Shown piece after piece: positions 25,996 through 34,579 of a DNA stretch of 64,000 bases (within the stretch, counting starts at the first letter, position 1; each line of letters begins with the position of its first letter). The position numbers and the translations under genes are program-made. The notes beneath the pieces are model-generated. The model saw nothing but the letters and a program-made list of their open reading frames with translations, did no database searches and had not been told where the DNA came from. The stretch comes from Streptoalloteichus hindustanus (GTDB taxonomy: Bacteria; Actinomycetota; Actinomycetes; Mycobacteriales; Pseudonocardiaceae), in contig NZ_FQVN01000008.1 in the NCBI RefSeq assembly GCF_900129375.1, forward strand, positions 186,001 through 250,000, read 5' to 3'.

Positions 25996-27018
25996 GTGAG
26001 TCGTCGTACCTGGACCCTGGTGCTCAGTTTCGCGCTCGTCGCGGCGATCGGCCTGCTCGGCGGGTTCGTCCGGGTGCCCTACGTCGCCCTCGGCCCCGGA
26101 CCCACCTACGACACGCTCGGCCAGTACGGCGGGACCGACGTGGTGCGGTTGGAGGGCGAGCCGGCCCAGCAGACCGGCGGCCGGCTGACCATGGTCACGG
26201 TCTCGGTGACCGACGACGTCTCGTTGTTCGGCGCGATGGGGCTGTGGGCCAGCGGCCGGTACGCCCTGGCGCCCCGCGAGGAGTTCTACCCGCCGGGCAA
26301 GTCCGGCAAGGACGTCGACCAGGAGAACAGCAGGGCGTTCCGCGAGTCGCAGAGCAGCGCCGAGGTGGCCGCCCTGCGCTACCTCAACTACCCGACCAAG
26401 GTGCTGGCCGGCGAGATTGTCAAGGGCGGCGCCGCCGACGGCACGATCGAGCCGGGGGACCGGCTGTTCGAGGTCAACGGCCAGAAGGTGGCCAAGGCCG
26501 ACGAGGTCAAGGCGGCGTTGAAGGGCACCCGCCCCGGCCAGCAGGCCCAGGTCGTGTTCCAGCGCGGCGAGCAGCCGAGGCACACCGCCCAGGTCACCCT
26601 CGGCAAGGCCGACGACCGCGAGGAGGGCCTGCTCGGCGTGGTCCCGGTCGACCGGCCGGACGTGCCCTTCCAGATCAAGATCGGCCTGCAGGCCGTGGGC
26701 GGCCCCTCGGCCGGCCTGATGCTCGCGCTGGCCATCGTCGACAAGCTGACGCCGGGCGAGCTCACCGGCGGTCGATCGATCGCCGGCACCGGCGAGATCG
26801 ACGCGCAGGGCAACGTCAGCGCGATCGGCGGTATCCCGTTCAAGATGGTCGCCGCCAAGGAGGCCGGCGCCGACGTGTTCCTCACCCCCGCGGCCAACTG
26901 CGCGGAGGCGCGGAGCCGGACGCCGGAGGGCCTGCGGCTGGTCAAGGTCGCCACGCTCGCCGACGCGGTGAAGGTGTTGCAGGACCTGCAGAACGGCCGC
27001 GACGTCCCGGGCTGCTGA
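25996..27018 (+). CDS. Membrane-anchored PDZ-Lon serine protease (Rv3194c/YlbL-like)
   Basis: A 340-residue protein. An N-terminal signal anchor (about 7-25) places it outside the membrane; a PDZ domain (about 130-205, AADGTIEPGDRLFEVNGQKV) is followed by a Lon-type proteolytic domain with Ser238 in GGPSAGLML and Lys283 in IPFKMVAAKEAGADVFL, the Ser-Lys dyad at the usual spacing. Bacillus YlbL and actinobacterial relatives degrade surface or envelope substrates. GTG 25996 is preceded 8 bases by TAGGCT (25982-25987). It diverges from the Rv3195-like gene with an 83-base shared promoter region and is convergent with the PPA1309-type gene. Confidence 0.9.
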   Translation: MSRRTWTLVLSFALVAAIGLLGGFVRVPYVALGPGPTYDTLGQYGGTDVVRLEGEPAQQTGGRLTMVTVSVTDDVSLFGAMGLWASGRYALAPREEFYPPGKSGKDVDQENSRAFRESQSSAEVAALRYLNYPTKVLAGEIVKGGAADGTIEPGDRLFEVNGQKVAKADEVKAALKGTRPGQQAQVVFQRGEQPRHTAQVTLGKADDREEGLLGVVPVDRPDVPFQIKIGLQAVGGPSAGLMLALAIVDKLTPGELTGGRSIAGTGEIDAQGNVSAIGGIPFKMVAAKEAGADVFLTPAANCAEARSRTPEGLRLVKVATLADAVKVLQDLQNGRDVPGC

Positions 27019-27024
27019 CACGCC

Positions 27025-27062
27025 GACGCCCGGCGCCGGGGACCGGCCCGGTGCCGGGCGTC
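27025..27062. terminator. Bidirectional terminator hairpin
   Basis: Arms 27025-27040 and 27047-27062 pair over 16 bp with one G-T wobble and a 6-base loop, between the PDZ-Lon gene and the convergent PPA1309-family gene. Confidence 0.75.
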
Positions 27063-27128
27063 GGGTATCGGGCGCTCGTGGTCGGGGCCTGGCGGGAGCC
27101 GGGTGACGACGCCGGACCGCGACCCGGA

Positions 27129-27665
27129 CTACGACAGGGTCTCGTAGAGGGCGGAGACCAGGTTCGGCGCCAGGTCGGGGCGTTCGATGAGCTGGTCGGG
27201 CTCGTCGCCGCCACCCCGGACCCGCAGCACGCACGCGCCGGCGCCGTTGCGCAGCACCGCCGCCACCAGCCGGGCCTCCTGCCGCTGCGGGTGCTCGGCG
27301 GCCAGCTGCTGGATGCGTCCCAGGTCGGAGTCGGCCTCGGCGATCTCGGCCTCCGCCTCCGGCGGCAGCACCACGATCTCCTGGGACAGGGCGCAGCCGG
27401 CGACGATGTCCGGCCACTCGATCTTGGCCAGGGACTCGCCGAGGTCGCCCTCGGGCAGCGGGTCCTGGGCGATCGGGGTCAGCGGCGCGTCCGGGTCGAG
27501 CTGGTCGGCGAGACCCGGTTGGCGCGCCAGCAGGTCGGCGGTCGAGACCAGGGCGAACAGTTGCGGCGCCTGGTCCCAGCCCGAGGTGGAGACGAAGTCC
27601 TCCACCTCTCGGACGGCGCTCGGCAGGGCGGCGGACAGGTCGTCTGGCGACGGGAGGGAGGCCAT
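27129..27665 (-). CDS. PPA1309-family protein
   Basis: A 178-residue acidic cytosolic protein. It opens MASLPSPDDLSAALPSAVREVEDFV and carries WDQAPQLFALV (about 31), KIEWPDIVAGCAL (about 85) and AVLRNGAGACVLRVRG (about 137), features of the PPA1309 family that is found in actinobacteria next to UPF0182. No enzymatic motif is visible and function is unknown. ATG 27665 has a GATGGGG upstream; a GTG 15 bases earlier is an alternative. It diverges from the UPF0182 gene with 146 bases between starts. Confidence 0.8.
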   Translation of the reverse strand: MASLPSPDDLSAALPSAVREVEDFVSTSGWDQAPQLFALVSTADLLARQPGLADQLDPDAPLTPIAQDPLPEGDLGESLAKIEWPDIVAGCALSQEIVVLPPEAEAEIAEADSDLGRIQQLAAEHPQRQEARLVAAVLRNGAGACVLRVRGGGDEPDQLIERPDLAPNLVSALYETLS

Positions 27666-27811
27666 GCCCCATCGTTGCACCGATCGACAGGTGACGGGGC
27701 GGTCGGGGAACCGGGAACGCCTCTCTAGAGTTGGACATTGCGGACGGGGCGCCGCGCTCGGCGCGCGCCCGTTCGCTGCCCGCCCCAGAACGCGACCCAG
27801 GAGCGTGCCCC

Positions 27812-30796
27812 GTGGCCATGCGGCCCCCGGTCGGACTGCCGAGGTTGTCCAAGCGCAACCGGATCCTGCTCGTGATCGGCGCCCTGCTGTTGCTCGGCCT
27901 GGTCAGCGGGTCACGCCTGCTGGACACCTACGTCGACTGGCTGTGGTTCGGTGAGGTCGGCTACCGCTCGGTGTTCGGCACGATGGTCTTCACCAGGGTC
28001 GCCGTGTTCGTCGCGGTCGGCCTGCTGGTGGGCGGCCTGGTGGCGCTCAACCTGGCGATCGCCTACCGCTCGCGCCCGGTGTTCGTGCCGGTGACCGGGC
28101 CGGACGACCCGGTGTCGCGGTACCGGTCGTTCGTGGTGTCCCGGCTGCGGCTGCTCGGCATCGGCGTGCCGCTGGTGGTCGGCCTGATCGCCGCCGTCGC
28201 GGCGCAGGGCGAGTGGCAGATCACCCAGCTCTTCCTCAACGCCACCGACTTCGGCGTCACCGACCCGGAGTTCGGCCACGACATCGGGTTCTACGCGTTC
28301 CAGCTCCCGTTCTACCGCTGGCTGCTGTCGTGGGCGTTCGTGACCGTCGCGGTGTCCTTCTTCGGTGCGCTGATCGCCCACTACCTGTTCGGGGGCATCC
28401 GCTTCGGCAGCCGGGGCAGCGGCCAGCTCGCGATGCCGGCCAGGGTCCAACTGGCCATCCTCGCCGGCGTGTTCGTGCTGCTCAAGGCCGTGGCGTACTT
28501 CCTGGACCGCTACGAGCTGCTGAGCTCGGGCCGCAGCGACCGGTTCACCGGCGCCAGCTACACCGACCTGCACGCGGTGCTGCCGGCGAAGCTGATCCTG
28601 CTGTGCATCGCGGTGTTCTGCGCGATCGCCTTCTTCGTCGGCGCGTTCCTGCGGAACCTGCAGCTCCCGGCGATCGCCGCGGTGCTGCTCCTGCTGTCCA
28701 GCATCCTCGTGGGCGCGGCATGGCCGGCCGTGCTGGAGCAGTTCTCGGTCAAGCCGAACGCCAACGAGAAGGAGGCGGCGTCGATCGAGCGCAACATCGC
28801 CGCCACCCGGCAGGCGTTCGGGCTGACCGAGGACAAGGTGACCTACGAGCCCTACGCGGGCAAGTCCGACGTCTCCCTGGCCGAGGTCAGGGACGACAAG
28901 GTCACCGTCCCGAACGTGCGGCTGCTCGACCCCAACGCGCTGTCGCAGACGTTCACCCAGCTCCAGCAGCGCAAGAACTTCTACGGCTTCCCGGCGAAGC
29001 TGGACATCGACCGGTACACGGTCAACGGGAAGACGCAGGACTACATCGTCGCCGCCCGTGAGATCAACACCGGCGGGCTCGCCGAGAACCAGCGGGACTG
29101 GATCAACCGGCACCTCGTCTACACGCACGGCAACGGCTTCGTCGCCGCGCCGGCGAACACGGTGAACTCCGCGCTCAAGGACGCCGGCGGCGAGGGCGGC
29201 TACCCCGTCTTCTCGGTCAGCGAGCTGACCGAGAACAAGGACAACCCGATCAGCCAGGGCGACATCAAGGTCGAGCAGCCCCGCGTGTACTACGGCGAGC
29301 TGGTCACCGACTACGCGATCGTCGGCGCCCAGCAGGGCGAGGCGTCGCGGGAGTACGACACGGAGAAGACCAGCTACACCTACACCGGCAAGGGCGGCGT
29401 GCCGATCGGTGGTTGGTTCAACCGGTTGGCCTTCGCCGCCTCCTACGGCGAGCGGAACCTGCTGTTCTCCGACGCGATCGGGGACAACTCGAAGATCATC
29501 TTCCAGCGGGACCCCCGGGACCGGGTGAACAAGATCGCGCCGTGGCTGACCGTGGACGGCGACCCCTACCCGGCCGTGGTCGACGGGCGCATCGTCTGGA
29601 TCGTCGACGGCTACACCACGCTGGACAACTACCCGTACGCGCAGCGGACCCCGCTGGGCGAGGCCACCACCGACACGCTCGCCGGCGTGCGGAAGCAGCC
29701 GAACCGCAAGATCAGCTACATCCGCAACTCGGTGAAGGCCGTCGTGGACGCGTACGACGGCTCGGTCTCGATGTACGCGGTGGACGAGCGGGACCCGGTG
29801 CTGAAGGCGTGGATGGGTGTCTTCCCCGGCGTGGTGAAGCCGGCCAGCGAGATCTCGAACTCGCTGCGCTCGCACTTCCGCTACCCGGAGGACCTGTTCA
29901 AGGTCCAGCGTGAGCTGCTCTCCAAGTACCACGTGTCGAACCCGAAGGAGTTCTACTCGACGGTGTCCTTCTGGGACGTGCCGTCGGACCCGACCGTGGA
30001 CGGGCAGGGCCAGCAGCCGGCGCAGCAGCCGCCGTACTACGTGCTCGCGGGCAACCCGAAGAGCGGCAAGGTCGAGTTCCAGCTGACCAGCGCGCTGGTC
30101 AGCCTGCGGCGGGAGTTCATGTCCGCCTACGTGACCGTCAGCTCCGATCCGGAGAACTACGGGCGGATCACGGTGCTGCAGCTCCCGTCGGACACCCAGA
30201 CCAAGGGTCCACAGCAGGTGCAGACGCAGTTCGTGTCGTCGTCGAACGTCTCCAGCGAGCTGAACCTGCTCCGGCAGCAGCAGACCCGGGTGCAGTACGG
30301 CAACCTGCTGACGTTGCCGGTCGGCGGCGGCCTGCTCTACGTGGAGCCGGTCTACATCGAACGCAGCCAGCAGACGTCGTCCTTCCCGCAGCTCGCCAGG
30401 GTGCTGGTGAGCTTCGGCGGCAAGGTCGGCTACGCGGCCACCCTGTCCGAGGCGCTGGAGCAGGTGTTCGGCGCGGGCGCCGGGTCGTCCACGACCAACC
30501 CGGGGCAGCAGGGCCAGCAGGGGCAGCAGGGGCAGCAGAGCACGACCCAGTCGCCGACCTCCTCCACCCAGCCCCCTGGCGGGCAGCAGATGAGCCCGGA
30601 GCTGGGCAAGGCGGCGCAGGACATCTCGTCGGCGCTGGAGAAGGTCCGCAAGGCGCAGCAGTCGGGCGACTTCGGCGCGCTGGGCCAGGCGTACAAGGAG
30701 CTGGACGAGGCGAGCAAGCGGTTCGAGCAGGCCCGGCAGCAGGCCGGGTCGGCGACCTCGCCGGCGCCCTCGCCCACCCCGTCCCCGTCGAGGTGA
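27812..30796 (+). CDS. UPF0182 family membrane protein (Rv3193c-like)
   Basis: A 994-residue protein. About seven TM helices fill residues 15-310, beginning LLVIGALLLLGLVSGSRL, followed by a very long extracytoplasmic domain with repeated aromatic strands (GHDIGFYAF, FPAKLDIDRYTVNGK, YVLAGNPKSGKVEFQL). A Gln/Gly-rich linker (GQQGQQGQQGQQ, about 895) and a C-terminal charged helix (ALEKVRKAQQSGDFG) end in a Pro/Ser tail. UPF0182 proteins are universal in actinobacteria and uncharacterised. GTG 27812 matches the VxMRP opening of the mycobacterial orthologue and follows an AGGAG site at 8 bases. Confidence 0.92.
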   Translation: MAMRPPVGLPRLSKRNRILLVIGALLLLGLVSGSRLLDTYVDWLWFGEVGYRSVFGTMVFTRVAVFVAVGLLVGGLVALNLAIAYRSRPVFVPVTGPDDPVSRYRSFVVSRLRLLGIGVPLVVGLIAAVAAQGEWQITQLFLNATDFGVTDPEFGHDIGFYAFQLPFYRWLLSWAFVTVAVSFFGALIAHYLFGGIRFGSRGSGQLAMPARVQLAILAGVFVLLKAVAYFLDRYELLSSGRSDRFTGASYTDLHAVLPAKLILLCIAVFCAIAFFVGAFLRNLQLPAIAAVLLLLSSILVGAAWPAVLEQFSVKPNANEKEAASIERNIAATRQAFGLTEDKVTYEPYAGKSDVSLAEVRDDKVTVPNVRLLDPNALSQTFTQLQQRKNFYGFPAKLDIDRYTVNGKTQDYIVAAREINTGGLAENQRDWINRHLVYTHGNGFVAAPANTVNSALKDAGGEGGYPVFSVSELTENKDNPISQGDIKVEQPRVYYGELVTDYAIVGAQQGEASREYDTEKTSYTYTGKGGVPIGGWFNRLAFAASYGERNLLFSDAIGDNSKIIFQRDPRDRVNKIAPWLTVDGDPYPAVVDGRIVWIVDGYTTLDNYPYAQRTPLGEATTDTLAGVRKQPNRKISYIRNSVKAVVDAYDGSVSMYAVDERDPVLKAWMGVFPGVVKPASEISNSLRSHFRYPEDLFKVQRELLSKYHVSNPKEFYSTVSFWDVPSDPTVDGQGQQPAQQPPYYVLAGNPKSGKVEFQLTSALVSLRREFMSAYVTVSSDPENYGRITVLQLPSDTQTKGPQQVQTQFVSSSNVSSELNLLRQQQTRVQYGNLLTLPVGGGLLYVEPVYIERSQQTSSFPQLARVLVSFGGKVGYAATLSEALEQVFGAGAGSSTTNPGQQGQQGQQGQQSTTQSPTSSTQPPGGQQMSPELGKAAQDISSALEKVRKAQQSGDFGALGQAYKELDEASKRFEQARQQAGSATSPAPSPTPSPSR

Positions 30797-30829
30797 GGTC
30801 GAGGTCACACCGTCTGGCGGCTACCTGAT

Positions 30830-30859
30830 TTGCACTTCGCGGACACCAGCACGTAAGGT
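30830..30859 (+). promoter_or_regulatory. Promoter of the initiator tRNA
   Basis: TTGCAC (30830-30835) and TAAGGT (30854-30859) are 18 bases apart and the tRNA begins 12 bases after the -10. Confidence 0.7.
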
Positions 30860-30871
30860 ATCTCTTGTCAG

Positions 30872-30948
30872 CGCGGGGTGGAGCAGCTCGGTAGCTCGCT
30901 GGGCTCATAACCCAGAGGTCGCAGGTTCGAATCCTGTCCCCGCTACCA
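30872..30948 (+). tRNA. Initiator tRNA-fMet (CAT)
   Basis: A complete 77-nt cloverleaf with encoded CCA. The anticodon CAT is in the loop CTCATAA, above three consecutive G-C pairs (GGG/CCC) in the anticodon stem, the mark of an initiator. Acceptor position 1 is C and position 72 is T, so the first pair is unmatched, as expected for formylatable initiators. The T-arm contains GGTTCGAATCC. It has its own promoter and a terminator directly behind it, so it is a single-gene unit. Confidence 0.97.
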
Positions 30949-30952
30949 AGTA

Positions 30953-30994
30953 CGAAGAGACCCTCACCGGTAATCGGTGGGGGTCTCTTCGTTT
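30953..30994 (+). terminator. Terminator of the initiator tRNA
   Basis: A 17-bp stem (30953-30969 with 30975-30991, one G-T wobble), 5-base loop, then TTT, 4 bases after the CCA end. Confidence 0.88.
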
Positions 30995-31073
30995 CCGCTG
31001 TTTCGCCGGGTTCTCGTGGTTTTCCCGTCTTCGTCCTCGACAGTCGACACAGTTCGCGTGACCGGCCGTTTCG

Positions 31074-31310
31074 TCAGCTCTCCAGCGTCTCCGCCCATGC
31101 GAGCGCGCACTCGGGCGAGCACACCCGGCCCTCGCCGGCGACCGTGCGGTGCCGCCGGAGCTGCTTGCCGCACACCATGCACCGGTCCGCCGCGCCGACG
31201 TCGCCCTGGGGCGCCCCGGACACCCAGGCCCGGGTCCGGGCCACCCACTTCTTCTGCATCCTGTCGTGGAGCTTGCTCTGCACCTTGTCCTGCAACCACC
31301 TGACCTGCAT
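31074..31310 (-). CDS. Small zinc-knuckle protein, 78 aa
   Basis: A 78-residue protein with a charged N-terminal helix (QVRWLQDKVQSKLHDRMQKKWV) and a C-terminal C-x2-C...C-x3-C knuckle (CMVCGKQ and CSPECALAW), of the TRASH/MYM-like small treble-clef type. It is probably a cytosolic nucleic-acid- or metal-binding protein, but no family can be named. ATG 31310 has CGGGAGG seven bases upstream, a good ribosome site, while longer in-frame versions read into non-coding sequence. It is convergent with the initiator tRNA unit. Confidence 0.75.
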   Translation of the reverse strand: MQVRWLQDKVQSKLHDRMQKKWVARTRAWVSGAPQGDVGAADRCMVCGKQLRRHRTVAGEGRVCSPECALAWAETLES

Positions 31311-31626
31311 GTCAACCTCCCGACTCGCGCCTGCCGTCGTGTGAGGGAAAGCACTGACGGCTTGAGGTTGACGCGATCGGAGCAGTCGAGCCAGTCCCAG
31401 TCGGGGAGAACACCGGGCTGGGCGGTGGGATTGCACCTGGTAGCGGGAGGGGAGGGCGCGGTGGGCACCACACGCAGTGGCAATTGCCGGGGGAGGGGCG
31501 TCACCCGGCTGGCCGAAGTTAGCCCGGACGTGTGGGGGACGCTCGTTCGCGCCACGGATGGCTGAGTCCGTCACTCCGACGGGGCTACGCCGAGGCGCGG
31601 CCCGGCCGCCCGGTTGGCCCGCCCGC
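31311..31626. other. Intergenic region, no gene seen
   Basis: These 316 bases lie between the small zinc-knuckle gene and the DUF3592 gene, both on the minus strand. I see no coding frame with the local codon bias and no clear hairpin. The promoter for the zinc-knuckle gene should be here, but no convincing -35/-10 pair was found. Confidence 0.4.
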
Positions 31627-32574
31627 CTAGCTGGGGTCGGCGCCGCGCAGGCTGGCCCACCACAGGCCGACTGCCGCGCTCACGGCGCTCGCCGCGGCCC
31701 ACACCACGACGCCACCGCCGTCGAGGTACGCCCAGAACAGGCCGATGAGGGGCGCGGGGACGACGAGCGCGGCGTCCACCCGGAGCTGTCGGGTGAACCG
31801 GGCGGCGCCGGCCGCCCGCGCCGTCGCGTCGTCGTCCGGCCTGGACGGGAAGTCCGACCGCCGCCCACGGGGCTCGCGGGCGGTCACCGGGCCGGACGGC
31901 AGGAGGAGGGCGTCGCCGACGCGGGCCGCGACGAGCCGGTCCCGCAGGGGGTCCCCGAGCAGGCTGACCTCGGTGGGGGAGGGCATCGTGACCAGCGCCG
32001 GGTCGAAGCAGACCGGGATCCACCGCTGGGGCTCGGACTCGGTCTCCAACCACGACCGCGCCATCAGGCCCTGCTGCACCCGGACCCGGCGGACGACCGC
32101 CCGCCGGGGGGACCGCCGTCGGAGTCGCGTGCGGGTGGCCAGCCGGAAGACCCCCACGACGAGGACGCCGAGGCAGACCACGGCGGTGAAGGCCAGACCG
32201 CTCGCACCGCGATCCATGCTGGCGAGCACCTCCGCGCCGGGGACGACGGCGTGCTCGGGGGTATGGGGGTCGTAGGCCACCTCGGCGCGGGTTCCCGCGG
32301 GTGGCGGGGCGATGGCGAGGCGCACCGAGACCGTGCGCTCCTCGCCGTCCGGCGATCGCCAGGTGACGTCCACGGAGTCGCTCCCGGACCGCACGACCTC
32401 GCCCATCGCCCTGGCGGTCAGCGGTCGGACCTCGGCCCGGGCGTCGGTGAAGGCCAGCAGGGAGAGGAGGGCCACGACCAGGCACACGCCCAGGACGAGC
32501 GCCGTGGCGTACGCGTGGTGGCGGACGGCGCGCACCCGCCACAGGGAGTCGGCCCCGAGCCTCGTCGTGGTCAC
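31627..32574 (-). CDS. DUF3592-type membrane protein
   Basis: A 315-residue protein. Two N-terminal TMs (about 25-45 and 125-145) flank an extracytoplasmic beta domain with VDVTWRSPDGEERTVSV and VAYDPHTPEHAVV, the DUF3592 pattern. A cytosolic region follows (RRRSPRRAVVRRVRVQQG), and a pair of TMs (about 270-305) closes the protein. Function is unknown. GTG 32574 has GGGAGG at 7 bases. It follows the two peptide-binding lipoproteins on the same strand after 68 bases, so it may be read with them, but it is not a normal part of an Opp system. Confidence 0.75.
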   Translation of the reverse strand: MTTTRLGADSLWRVRAVRHHAYATALVLGVCLVVALLSLLAFTDARAEVRPLTARAMGEVVRSGSDSVDVTWRSPDGEERTVSVRLAIAPPPAGTRAEVAYDPHTPEHAVVPGAEVLASMDRGASGLAFTAVVCLGVLVVGVFRLATRTRLRRRSPRRAVVRRVRVQQGLMARSWLETESEPQRWIPVCFDPALVTMPSPTEVSLLGDPLRDRLVAARVGDALLLPSGPVTAREPRGRRSDFPSRPDDDATARAAGAARFTRQLRVDAALVVPAPLIGLFWAYLDGGGVVVWAAASAVSAAVGLWWASLRGADPS

Positions 32575-32642
32575 CTCGTCGCCTCCCGTGCCGGCGGAGC
32601 GGAGCGGGGCGGGCCGCTCGGTGGGCCCGCCCCGACCCCGGC

Positions 32643-34325
32643 TCAGCCCTTGACGTAGCCGATCTTCGTGTACGGGTTGGGCCGCTGGAAGCCGTAGGCC
32701 CCGATGTTCGCCAGGCCCTTGCGGACCCCCACGACGTCCGGCCGCTGGTAGGTGGTCAGCGAGTGGCCGGTCTTCCAGATCTCCTCGTCCAGCCGGTTCG
32801 CCAGGTCCGCGGCCTTCTGCTCGTCGAGCTCGGCGTTGGCCTCCTCGAACAGCTTGTTGATCGCCTCGTTCCCGACCCGGCCGTAGTTCTGCTGCATCTG
32901 CTCCTGGGTCTTGTAGATCGACCCCTTGGAGCTGGCCGGGAACGGCGTGCCGATCCACGCGAAGTGGGTGAGGTCGAAGTTGCCCGTCTTGACGTGCTTC
33001 TCGAAGAAGTCGCCGAGGGGTACCGGGGTGATCTCGACCTTCACGCCGATCTGGCCGAGCTGCTGCTGCACGAGCTTGGCCTCCTGCTCACTGCTGGTCT
33101 TGTTGGCCGGGATCAGGTTGCGCAGCTTCAGTTCCCTGCCGTTCCTGCGGCGGACGTCGCCCTCCAGCTTCCAGCCCAGCTCGTCGAGCTTCCGCTTGGC
33201 CGCCTCGGGGTCGTAGGACACCGGACCCGAGTTGTCCTTGTAGTTCTTCAGGCCCTGGACGTAGATGTGGTTGTTGAGGGGCTGGGCGCCGGGCGAGATC
33301 TGCCCGACCAGCGCGTTCGTCATCACCTTGCGGTCGATCGCCTTCTGCAGCGCCAACCGCAGCTCGACGTCCTCCAGGAGCGCGCCCTTGGAGCCGTTGA
33401 AGGTGATGTGCCGGAAGTTGGGCGCGAGGGCGCGACGCAGCTCGATGGAGGGCAGGGTGGTGGCCCGCTGGTAGGCGTTCAGGTCGTCGGCGATGTCGAC
33501 GACGTCCAGCTCGCCGTTGGCCAGCGCGTCGATCTGCGTGTCGTTCGGGACGGTCCGGAAGACGATGCGGTCGAGCTTCGGCTTCTCGCCCCACCAGGTC
33601 TCGTCGCGGGCGACGGACACCGTCTTGGCTCCCGAGTTCACCTCGACCACCTTGAACGGTCCGCCGGTCACCAGCGGCCGCTCCTTCCACCCCGTGTTGA
33701 ACGCGGCCGGATCACTCGTCATCGACTGCGGGTAGAGGATTTCGTAGATCCCCTTCCAGTCGGCGAACTTCTTGGCGAAGGTGAACTTCACCTCGAAGTC
33801 GTCCCGACCGCGGTCGACGCCGCCGATGGCGTCGTACCCGTTGGCCGCCGAGATCAGGTAGGCGTCGTTCGACTTGTTCATCGCCTGCCACTGGGACCGG
33901 TAGTCCGCCCAGGTGATCGGCGTGCCGTCGGACCACCGGCCCTTGGGGTTGAGCCGGAACGTCACGACCTGGGGGTCCTTGGAGGTCAGCTCCATCGACT
34001 CCAGGTAGTCCTTGTTCTCGATCGCCGAACCGTCGGCCTGGTAGTGGATCGGGGTCGGCATGAACGCGGTGACGACCTCGAAGATGTCGGCCTCGCTGCC
34101 GTTGACGTGCAGGTAGTTGAAGGTGACCGGGAAGCCGTTGACGGCCAGCTTCAGCTCCCCGCCGTCCTTCAGCTCGGAGGCGGGCCGGGGGTTGATGTCG
34201 TTCTTGCCGGCCTGCTGGGGCTGTCCGCCGCCCTCGCCGCCCCCGCCGCCGCAGGCGCTCGCCAGTAAGGCGGCCGCGACGAGCGGAGCGGCGAGCCTGG
34301 CCCAGCGGTGTCGTGCTCGGCTCAC
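32643..34325 (-). CDS. Oligopeptide ABC transporter substrate-binding lipoprotein 1
   Basis: A 560-residue family-5 (OppA/DppA-like) solute-binding protein. The signal peptide ends in the lipobox LLASAC (about 21-26), so the mature protein is tethered to the outer face of the membrane, with a Gly-rich tether. Further on it shows WSDGTPITWADY (about 140), the family's WxDGxPxTAxD-like signature, and WWGEKPKLDRIVFR (about 245). It should deliver peptides to the Opp permease upstream. GTG 34325 has AAAGGGGA upstream. A terminator lies between it and the other binding protein, so it probably has its own promoter. It is about 40% identical by eye to the second copy. Confidence 0.88.
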   Translation of the reverse strand: MSRARHRWARLAAPLVAAALLASACGGGGGEGGGQPQQAGKNDINPRPASELKDGGELKLAVNGFPVTFNYLHVNGSEADIFEVVTAFMPTPIHYQADGSAIENKDYLESMELTSKDPQVVTFRLNPKGRWSDGTPITWADYRSQWQAMNKSNDAYLISAANGYDAIGGVDRGRDDFEVKFTFAKKFADWKGIYEILYPQSMTSDPAAFNTGWKERPLVTGGPFKVVEVNSGAKTVSVARDETWWGEKPKLDRIVFRTVPNDTQIDALANGELDVVDIADDLNAYQRATTLPSIELRRALAPNFRHITFNGSKGALLEDVELRLALQKAIDRKVMTNALVGQISPGAQPLNNHIYVQGLKNYKDNSGPVSYDPEAAKRKLDELGWKLEGDVRRRNGRELKLRNLIPANKTSSEQEAKLVQQQLGQIGVKVEITPVPLGDFFEKHVKTGNFDLTHFAWIGTPFPASSKGSIYKTQEQMQQNYGRVGNEAINKLFEEANAELDEQKAADLANRLDEEIWKTGHSLTTYQRPDVVGVRKGLANIGAYGFQRPNPYTKIGYVKG

Positions 34326-34525
34326 GCGTCGTCCCCTTTCCTCGGTTTCCCCGCCCGGTATTTCGGTGCGAGTGGTCCGCGTCACTCTAGGAGAGGAGCG
34401 GTGTGGTTCAGAGCACGGCGACGTAACGCTTGGTCGTGTCGCGGTTTCCGCGGGTGCTTTTCTGGGCAAGCACCGCCCTGGCGCGCGCGTTCCGGCGAAC
34501 ACCGGAATCGGCGGTCAACGAAAGA

Positions 34526-34558
34526 ATCGGGCCCGGGCGGCGGAGCGCCCGGACCCGA
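34526..34558 (-). terminator. Terminator after binding protein 2
   Basis: On the minus strand a 14-bp stem (34558-34545 with 34539-34526, one G-T wobble) is followed by TCTTTC, 22 bases after the stop of the upstream binding-protein gene. Confidence 0.72.
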
Positions 34559-34579
34559 TCAGCGGAGCACGGCGGTTGG

